Shown here piece after piece: positions 57,131 through 64,000 of a stretch of DNA of 64,000 nucleotides. The translations under genes and the position numbers were made by a program. The stretch spans positions 63,006,228-63,070,227 of the forward strand of contig OX638369.1 in NCBI GenBank assembly GCA_951812925.1. The letters run 5' to 3'. Origin of the DNA: Calliopum simillimum (lineage: Eukaryota > Arthropoda > Insecta > Diptera > Lauxaniidae). The notes beneath the pieces are model-generated. The model saw only the letters and a program-made list of their open reading frames with translations, was not told the origin of the DNA and did not search any database. Position 1 is the first letter of the stretch; each line of letters begins with the position of its first letter.

Positions 57131-57550
57131 TTAAAAACCGTAAAATGCTCCTAAATTTGGAAAATATTTTATTTTAAAATTTACATGGATTTTGGGCCGC
57201 CGAGTTCGAATCTGTAACTGTTTTTTCCGCAAGTTCTGTAGTTTTGGAGATGTTCATTCTAGGTGAAAAACTAAAATACAAGGTATAGATAAAGATATCT
57301 CTAAAACTACAGAACTTACGGAGGAGAAAACAATTAGGTGGTTCAAAATCCATATAAGAAGTTTACCGGTTTAAATTTTAAAATAAATTATTTTTCCATA
57401 TTAAGCGCCAATTTCACAATGTTCAGTTAAGCATTAACTGGAACTTTAACTGCCACTTTGACATAAAATTTCATACAAAATTTTTATTTATCGGAAAGTT
57501 AAATTTTAACTGGACATTGTGAAAACGGCCCTAAGGAGCATTATTCTCTG
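57131..57550. repeat. Hairpin interrupted by a 127-bp MITE
   Basis: The left arm (57133 to about 57258) mirrors the right arm (about 57285-57402, resuming at 57535). Shared blocks are AAGTTCTGTAGTTTTGGAGA, GGATTTTG and the ATTTTATTTTAAAATTTA segment. The last arm block (AGGAGCATT) appears only after the inserted MITE. Confidence 0.82.
57405..57531. mobile_element. 127-bp MITE with TAA duplication (Harbinger-like)
   Basis: The ends GCGCCAATTTCACAATGTTC plus AGTTAA and, in complement, GGGCCGTTTTCACAATGTCC plus AGTTAA are inverted. TAA flanks both sides (57402-57404, 57532-57534). Excision in silico rejoins the hairpin arm. A TNA-type 3-bp site fits PIF/Harbinger MITEs. Confidence 0.85.
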
Positions 57551-58171
57551 AAAGAACAAAATTTTACATGGCGCTTGGTTACATCAAAATGTTATTGTTG
57601 GTTCCTTGGGAATGAAAATCCAAGGAACTTTAATTTTGAACCCTAACCTTTAAAGTTGTGTAATATTCTCGATTCAAAAGGTATCAAGGAAGAATTTATA
57701 TTTTAAAACTGTATTTCGCTTGATGTCTGTGATTGTTTCATTAATATACCGACTTTTTTTATTTTTTTTTGGCAAAACTTTTTCAAAAAGTCAAAAAGTT
57801 AAACCACTCAACTGAATTTTTTTTTTTTAATTTTATGAATTGCTAAAATCTTTTGACGAAACAACTTGGATTTAACGAAAACATCACGAATGGAACAATT
57901 ATTTCAAATTGACTTAAAACACAATGGCAACACTGAAATATTGTCTCACCTGTGCTGGAGTTTTTTCCTAAAAGACCTGTTCATAAAAACAACCAGGGTT
58001 GGCATGTAAATGAAAATAAAAAAAAAAAATATTCAAAGAAGAAGAGAAGTAAAAACAATTTAATTAGTTATGTAAATATTGCAAAATATTGAATTTCATA
58101 TATCTAGATTGAAACGAAAAAGAAACAAAATCAAACGCAAGCACATATTTTCATTCACACCATAAGCAACC
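57551..58171. other. Stretch without a supported gene
   Basis: AT-rich, with no supported coding frame or repeat end. Confidence 0.35.
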
Positions 58172-58464
58172 GTGTAGGACCGGCGGAGACAATTAACTCA
58201 ATAGTCCTATCTTTGGTCTAGTTATTCTGTAAGTAGACCAAAACAAACTACACATAAAACTAGAAAAAATTCACTTAAACTATCAATTGTAACAAAAATG
58301 GTCTAAGTATAATGAAAAGTCGGTCATTTGTATCGAAAATGGTCCGAATGTAATGCATTATCCATCATTAGTATCAAAAGTGGTCTAATTGTGTATCGAT
58401 TGTGTCAGTGAAATTATAACCTTAAGGAGTACGTACTAAGTATTTGGCAGTTCATCGATTGTGA

Positions 58465-58536
58465 AGAAGAGCAAACGATAGTGTATCGGTCTAATGACTT
58501 GCGAGATCCGGGTTCAAATCCTCCATTTGGTGATTT
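58465..58536 (+). repeat. tRNA-derived sequence
   Basis: GATAGTGTATCGGTCTAATG (A-box region) and CCGGGTTCAAATCCTCC, with a perfect B-box GGTTCAAATCC, lie at tRNA spacing. The middle, ACTTGCGAGAT, resembles that of 13143-13212. Acceptor pairing is poor, so it is a SINE head or tRNA relic rather than a tRNA gene. Confidence 0.55.
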
Positions 58537-58720
58537 TCAATTTACATTTTTAAATTTCTATTTAATTGAATACAATTTGTCTGAAGAGTCTTCGGAAGGT
58601 AAAATGAAACATATGTCCAACATAGCCGAGCCATAAAATAATAAAAAGTACAAAATACAATGTAATTCATAAGAAAATTGGCCCTTTTCTTGTCTGAATG
58701 TGATGCATAAGCAGACAATT

Positions 58721-58970
58721 GAGGAGTGCCCGTACCAAAGGGCCTAAGTACCATTTCGAGGCAAAAGTAATGTCATACTTATGTGCCTAACAGTCTGTTA
58801 TTTGACTGTTATAATTTTTTCAACATAATGGCATCAATTTCACACTATCAAAAAAATGTTTAGTGAAAACAGAAAACAATTTTATTAATTTCTTACAAAA
58901 TGCCACCCGTTTCATATTATGACACTACTTTTCGAAATGGTACTTAGGCCCTTTGGTACTGCCACTCCTC
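58721..58970. mobile_element. MITE, GAGGAGTG variant with GTACCAAAGGGCC ends
   Basis: 250 bp. Ends: GAGGAGTGCCCGTACCAAAG, GGCCTAAGTACCATTTCGA, then core GGCAAAAGTAATGTCATA, mirrored on the right. Flanks are AATT and AAGT. It shares outer hexamer and core with the 3010 family, but a different subterminal segment. Confidence 0.85.
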
Positions 58971-59098
58971 AAGTCCGTGACAAAACAATACAAAACGTAA
59001 ACAGAACTTTATATGTGATGGGACCAGAACTTGGACTAGTCAGTCGCCCCCAATCAGTAGCCAACAAACTAATTTTGGAATAGTCCGTGGTCCTACAG

Positions 59099-60183
59099 GG
59101 ATATTTATACAGTATGTTCATAAGTATGTAGCACACTGACATCAACATACGAAATTTTTATTTGAGAGGCAACATTTCTACAAACATACGTATGTTGCAT
59201 ATAGTTCCTTTATCTTTTGCAGATGACTTATGTCATTAGATGTGAATATGTTTAGCTAGACAACTTGTAATTAATTTAACCTACGCTATTGTGAATTCAT
59301 TTAGACTAAGTCAAAATTAATTAGAATTATAATTCCCATATAGCAATTGCATGATTTTTTATAAGAATATCGTTATCAAAAGTTCGTTCCGAAATTGTAC
59401 CCTTTATGGTAAGAAGCAAATTCCTAACACATTTCACTTATTCACTTAATTATTTATTGATATTGATCTGCCCGGATATATACCCTATATATTCCAGATT
59501 AAAAATATGTTCACAATTACAAACATAAAACATCAAACAAACACACACGCACATACATACACACAATCACATAAATGTTGTTAATAAACTTGTTACCATG
59601 ACTGAGAACACAAGAAAAAGAAAATCGTGCGGGAAATGGAAAAGTTAATTACGTTTTTCCTTAGTCAATAAATGTTTTCTAATTCGTCGTTTGTTTTGGC
59701 GCTACGTTTCTTTTTGTTTTCTTTTTGTGTGGGGGTCAAGAAATAACTAATTTGGGTTATAAACAACCATAATACAATTTGATTATGTTTGTGTGCCTGT
59801 AGAGAAAGTTTGAACCAAGTAACCATTATGAAATGAGGTTATCTGAAAATATTTTGAATTGACAACCTCAGATAATATATGGTTATTACAGTTTGTAAGT
59901 CATATACTCGTAACTACTAGAAAAAAAGAAAATATGACAGTTACACTTTTGTCCAGTTTCAACAATGTTTTGACGTTCTTTAAGAACGCAGGATGCGAGA
60001 CTCGGAGGGTTTTCTTGATGAGCTTTTCAGTTTAGCTTAACTTTAAATTTTCAGTCGCTGAAATATCTAAATGGAGAATGGAGCGCATCAATAGCGCTTC
60101 TGAAGCGCTCTAAAGCAGCAGTGAAGCGCATGTCTCTCGTTTCCAAAAGAGCTGAAATTAATATTGGCATGTCATTGGAAGTA
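59099..60183. other. Stretch with a CA tract and a small hairpin
   Basis: A (CA)n/(CATA)n tract lies near 59537-59575. A 72-bp hairpin at 59817-59888 pairs GTAACCATTAT with ATATGGTTATTAC and AGGTTATCTGA with TCAGATAA. No gene. Confidence 0.5.
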
Positions 60184-60765
60184 AGCGCTTCGTTCTCGCT
60201 ACCAGAAATGCTCTTTGGATGCCCATCGCTCTCGCATCCAGAAATGCTGTTTGGATGCGCATCGCTCTCGTATTCAGAAATGCTCTTTGGATGACAATAA
60301 AAATATTTAAAAAATTAATTTTTGATTGAAATTTTACGTCTTTCACCACAAAGACTCATCAGACTATTATATTTTTTTTGATGTAATTACAATTATTTTT
60401 ATTTTACTAAACTAATTATAATTGAAAAATTGCATGTTGAAAAACTTTTGTGTCAAGGTCTGGGCCGGAGTTGAACCGAGGACCTCACGGTTGCTACGAC
60501 TATCAATCGCAGTGCCAGTCGCTATACCACTGCTTCATCCTCGCGCTCTTACGAAGCTGATTTATTGACTTATTTTGTTTTGTGCGTAAATACGTGATCG
60601 AAAGCGCTTCGTTCTCGCTACCAGAAATGCTCTTTGGATGCGCATCGCTCTTGCATTCAGAAATGATCTATGGATGCGCTTCGCTCTCGCTACCTATAGC
60701 GCAGAAAATATGCGCATACAAATCAGCTCTTTAGATGCGAGAAGGACGCGCATCGCTATTGCATC
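60184..60765. repeat. 36-bp minisatellite in two blocks around an insertion
   Basis: The unit AGAAATGCTCTTTGGATGCG plus CATCGCTCTCGCATCC repeats about three times at 60203-60296. It repeats again at 60623-60765, and AGCGCTTCGTTCTCGCTACC precedes each block. Between the blocks lie about 300 bp including a tRNA-like sequence. The short frames through it (minus, 60158-60349) merely translate the repeat. Confidence 0.82.
60455..60543 (-). repeat. tRNA-derived SINE-like head
   Basis: On the minus strand: GAGGATGAAGCAGTGGTATA, GCGACTGGCACTGCG, then a pairable CTGCG/CGTAG anticodon-like stem around ATTGATAGT, and GGTCCTCGGTTCAACTCCGG with B-box GGTTCAACTCC. The loop is two bases too long and the acceptor stem is weak, so it is a relic or SINE head. 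Confidence 0.6.
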
Positions 60766-61200
60766 TTGGGGATTATCTTGGGATTATTATTTTATATTTA
60801 ACACAGATCACCCCGAATTTTTTTTTTTTTTAAATTTACAATTTTTTTTTTTATATATTTCGTGTATTACTAATTAACAAGTATGGTGTTTTTAGAATTT
60901 TTTTTAGATAAGGTGACATCAAAAATGAAGATCCTTCCAGAAGGACGTCAGTGTAATAGGCAAGTAAAATTTTTATCATTTTTGTTTATAGTTTTCTCAT
61001 CAGTATCAGTATCTGCAACTTAGTTTCCCATTTAATCGAGTCTTTAAGAATAACAAAAACAAAACCTTTAGTACCTATAGTGGACTCTTGAACGCTGAAA
61101 ATGAAAGTTTGGCTTCAAGCTTCTCGTTGTTTACATTCAGAATGTCGGTTTTTTTGGGATTACAGCAAAAAACGTACTTTATCCAATGTATTCTTCAATT
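60766..61200. other. Stretch without a supported gene
   Basis: T runs near 60820 and 60845. It could include decayed downstream parts of the piggyBac fossil, but I see no clear motif. Confidence 0.35.
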
Positions 61201-61454
61201 GAGGAGTGATTTTTCAAAAGGGCTTATAACCAAAACGAGGCAAAAGTAATGTCACACAAATTATTTGCATAATAATCGGTTATCATTTATATATATTTTT
61301 TTAACTAAATGTCATTGATTCCACGCCTTTGAGTAAAATTTTCGTGGAAACAGAACCCAATTTGATTAATTTATAATAAAGTACCAGGCAGTTAATATTA
61401 TGACATTAATTTTGCCTCGTTTTGGTTATAAGCCCTTTTGAAAAATTACTCCTC
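61201..61454. mobile_element. MITE, GAGGAGT family, copy 3
   Basis: 254 bp with the same ends and core as copy 1. The duplication AATT is perfect (61197-61200, 61455-61458). It lies beside, possibly inside, the piggyBac fossil. Confidence 0.9.
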
Positions 61455-61569
61455 AATTCCTCTGTTGTCTGAAGCGAACAATTCTTATCAAGTTAGCCGT
61501 AATATCACTACCCCATAGCCTTATCTATTTAAAGAGTCATTATCTATTTAGAAATAATCGCTTTGGTAT

Positions 61570-61951
61570 GATTCCAATTTGGATATAATCCACCAACTAT
61601 AATTTGTTCCCATACTTGATCGGCTTTCTTCTTGTGAACTGTTTGCTTCCATGACTTTCGAATAATGGAACCATACTCTCAACGACTGAATGTTTTTAAG
61701 AGAGCAGGGTAAAAGCATGAGATCTCTCGTTCAGGTAGGGATGAACTTCGGCAAACCGGTCATTGCTATTCAGGTTGTTATTTAGACAGATGTCTGGGTT
61801 CATGTATTGCTTATCACAAATTGGTATCAATTTCCTGAGTAAGGTCTCCATCGGCATTATTTGGTGGTAAAAAAGCAAAATTGGCCCCTCTTTAACCTAT
61901 GTCATCATCTTTTCCCTCCAAAACTTCCAAAATTTCTTCCAATGGAAGCAG
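61570..61951 (-). pseudogene. piggyBac-family transposase fossil
   Basis: On the minus strand: an acidic N-terminal part, LLPLEEILEVLEGKDDDIG, a stop, then FAFLPPNNADGDLTQEIDTN (the usual E-D-rich region with PP-N--G--T-E). In a shifted frame comes NNNLNSNDRFAEVHPYLNER, the conserved NDRF--VRP-L--LN segment. After a stop comes ESMVPLFESHGSKQFTRRKP plus IKYGNKL, the DESM-P-FGRHG-KQFIRGKP-KFGYK motif. In this last motif the first catalytic Asp is replaced by Val. Frameshifts, stops and deletions make it inactive. A further GYGVVILRL-like piece near 61510-61530 may continue it. Confidence 0.75.
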
Positions 61952-62210
61952 TTTTCTGAGTAACAAAAATAACATTGTATAGCTCGGATTCCTCTGACGT
62001 CCTTCCAGAAGGATTGTCGAAATAACACTATCTAGAGAGTTGAGACAACAAGAATATCAAGAGAATACACAAAAAAAACTTAATAAGTAATTAGCCATGA
62101 ACGGCGATATCGGGGTAATCGCTGATGAGACGTGGGCGTAACATATAAACCGCACTGATCACTTGTTAAACGATAACCGAATAAAACAGTAGCCATTTCT
62201 CTTCCTTTAG
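61952..62210. other. Short stretch between elements
   Basis: No clear feature. It includes CTTCCAGAAGGATTGTCG, similar to CTTCCAGAAGGACGTCAG at 60933. Confidence 0.35.
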
Positions 62211-63071
62211 CACATTGACTGCCAGACCAAATTTTGTACTGTTTCCCAGGGTGCCAAAATTTTTTTTTTTCTATTTTCTTGTTTTATATGAAATAACGGT
62301 CATTGTTAGGTGTTGAGTTGCGTTTCTACAACTTTTGGAAGTGCTAGAAAAGATTTAGTCCTGGCTATTGAATATCATAGCCACGGCACCCTATGTAAAG
62401 ATAGACGTCTATCTGTTTGCCAATTCCAAAATTTTCGTTTTTTTCAAAGCTTTTGAAAGCCCAGTAGCGCTTTTAAAAATTTCAATATGAAAACGTTGTA
62501 AAACGCGCCGAAAGGGGTCGTAAAATAATTTTTTTTTTTAATATTTTGGCGTAAATTGCATCACCCGGGGGTTTTGGGGGTCGCTGATCACGAATCTGAA
62601 GCCAAAATTTGAGAATTCTTAAATCCAAGATGGCGAATGCACACATTGTGGGAAAATCCTAATTTTGAGCAAGTCGAAAAAATAAAGCTAGAGTTGTTCA
62701 AATTCGTCCAAACTTACACATATAGCTTGGAAATACTTATTAAGGTATCATGCCTGCATAGTTTGAGTAGCCTACCGTTATTTTTTTGACTTTTAGCTAT
62801 TAGAATTTTCCCACACTGAAATAGTTTTTATTATTTCTCAAAATAAATGGCTATAAAATCTAAACAAACTAAAAACTCCTCAAACCAAGTTCACTTAGCA
62901 CTAAGAGTGGTAATAAGCTTTTCGTTTTGTATTGAATTTTGTTTCTAGAGGCTGTGCATTTTTCATGACGAGGCAAAATAACAAAAAACTACTGGCTATG
63001 GAAATCCATAGCCACAAGCCTGAATGAAACTGTACTGGCTATTGAAATCAATAGCCATGGCAGCCAATGTG
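62211..63071. mobile_element. TIR element (CACATTGRCTGCCA), 861 bp
   Basis: CACATTGACTGCCA at the left mirrors TGGCAGCCAATGTG at the right. TTAA follows on the right (63072-63075) and TTAG precedes on the left, so a TTAA target (piggyBac-like) is plausible. Three near-palindromic blocks, CTGGCTATTGAA...ATAGCCA, occur at 62362, 62992 and 63034. It is non-coding. Confidence 0.6.
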
Positions 63072-63075
63072 TTAA

Positions 63076-63644
63076 GATGTTAACAGCAGTTAGAAATAAA
63101 ATGTCAGTCCGCGGATTAGTTTTAGTAAAAAAAAAATAATCAAATTGCCGATCAAAACTTCATCAAATGCCTATGCTACATCCAGAAATTTAGCAGATCA
63201 ATATTTTTTTCCCTTCAAAGCTTTTCTATTCTCATTCGTTATTCGATGTTCTTGCTCAATGGTTCAGTTCTACACAAAGTGTCTATGCAGAATTACGGCT
63301 ACAACATGGCTTTTTTTCCAACTTGAATGGTGGTAACAAGGCTCCATATTTCAAAAAATTACTTCCTAATTTATTCAGATTTGTATGTTGAGCCCTGTTA
63401 AAATATTAATTGCGGCCATACGGATTCAGTGATATGCATAAAATTTTATTGCTGAAATAATGACAAAACCCTGTTGACTCAAATATCACCCAATGGAGGC
63501 GGGGTATGGTACACGAAGGTTCACATAGAGTCTATCAAGAGCATCTGGAAACAGTAAAACATGTACCTGCCAAGATAAGATGCAGAATTAAGTAATAAGG
63601 GAAGATTCTAGATTATACATACTGACTTGGACAACATAAATCCT
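63076..63644. other. Stretch without a supported gene
   Basis: No domain-bearing frame and no repeat end. Confidence 0.35.
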
Positions 63645-63855
63645 ACTGCAGTGATGAGAATTATGATTAGTAAAGTTTTTTAATTTGCCAAATTCCGGAG
63701 GGGCGTGACACCCCTATTAACCATTAGTGTCCAAGACCAATACCATAGCAGTCTTGGTCTTGGCCATGAAGTTGTATCGTGGGCTTGGTCTCGAAAAATT
63801 ACAAAAAACAAAACTCAAGAGTAAGACTGGTGTTGCTTATCATTAGCTAGCACGT
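63645..63855. mobile_element. CAAGAC-rich element, short copy
   Basis: CTGCAGTGATGAGAATTAT at the left, GGGGCGTGACACCCCTATT, CCAAGACCAATACCATAGCA plus GTCTTGGTCTTGG, and TGTTGCTTATCATTAGC at the right. The hexamer and end motifs match the family at 14580. Confidence 0.6.
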
Positions 63856-64000
63856 TTCCAACCTAAAAATGAAACACTTAATAAAACATACCAAGAACCG
63901 AGTTTGTTTTCAATGTTTTGTCACTCGACGAAATCGTTAATAATAAACTCATTTGTAATCGATAAACATTAAAACTTCATGAAATAATGGAGGGACACAA
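63856..64000. other. Window end, nothing recognised
   Basis: AT-rich sequence up to the window edge. Confidence 0.4.

Larger units (their letters stand above)
58172..59098. mobile_element. TIR element (GTGTAGGACC) with tRNA-like part and a MITE
   Basis: The left GTGTAGGACC..CGG and the right complement CTGTAGGACCACGG are inverted. A second block (TAGTCCTATCTTTGGTC versus TAGTCCAAGTTCTGGTC) supports this. Inside are a tRNA-derived sequence (58465-58536) and a MITE (58721-58970). Confidence 0.5.

Noticed and set aside
60158..60349. Repetitive frame with RAFLxARxMxIQ units
   Set aside because: It is a translation of the 36-bp minisatellite.
60455..60543. Functional tRNA gene
   Set aside because: The anticodon loop is too long and the acceptor stem does not pair well; better read as a tRNA-derived relic.
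1..64000. LTR retrotransposons or endogenous viruses
   Set aside because: No long terminal direct repeats, primer-binding site, gag, protease-RT-integrase or envelope motifs were seen.

Overview
The window looks like nuclear DNA from a large-genome fly (Diptera, probably Brachycera/Schizophora). It is AT-rich and full of poly-A/T runs and short microsatellites. It carries spliceosomal introns (one of 67 bp), DINE-1/INE-1-like repeats ending in a TATACCC-type motif, several mariner and piggyBac relatives, and a Foldback-type element. Species cannot be told from the sequence. Almost all of the 64 kb is intronic or intergenic DNA made of transposable-element (TE) debris. Most open frames longer than 60 codons are chance frames or shadows of repeats.

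Host signal. The clearest host coding sequence is one 147-bp internal exon on the minus strand (20455-20601), with a canonical acceptor and a GTGAGT donor. It encodes an Ala/Ser-rich linker ending in GKQIE, most like the linker before RRM3 of CELF/Bruno proteins (bruno-3-like). The window would then be parts of the two huge introns flanking that exon. A second host-like patch, 31328-31895 on the plus strand, has an initiator-like TCAGT and two well-formed 5' splice sites, and may be a promoter with short first exons. A three-exon serine-protease fragment (26641-27393) is broken and lies inside a transposon.

Layout. 1-7.3 kb: a hairpin, a 1.65-kb terminal-inverted-repeat (TIR) element, MITE (short non-autonomous TIR element) copies and a reversed DINE-1-like copy. 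7.3-11.3 kb: a decayed Tc1/mariner gene split by a 229-bp MITE, then a 2.7-kb foldback with a DINE-1-like element in its loop. 13-18 kb: a tRNA-like locus, a LINE fragment, a CAAGAC-rich element and two foldbacks. 18.9-25.9 kb: two copies of a TIR family around the CELF-like exon, another TIR element and a 1.2-kb near-continuous palindrome. 26.3-30.6 kb: a deeply nested complex holding the captured protease fragment, a Foldback/MULE element with a 9-bp target-site duplication (TSD), a piggyBac-like MITE, and a mariner plus a MITE inside another DINE-1-like copy. 31-40 kb: the candidate promoter, foldbacks and a second piggyBac-like MITE. 41-44.4 kb: a dead CR1/L2/Jockey-type LINE on the minus strand, split by a 471-bp insert with a 16-bp TSD. 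45-64 kb: more TIR elements, DINE-1-like copies, tRNA-derived heads, a 36-bp minisatellite, a piggyBac transposase fossil and further MITEs.

No TE in the window has an intact protein. The genes do not work together. The interest lies in the order of insertions, the captured gene fragment, the Foldback/MULE element, MITE families that share a core but differ at their ends, and the many large inverted repeats that would form long double-stranded RNA if transcribed within an intron.
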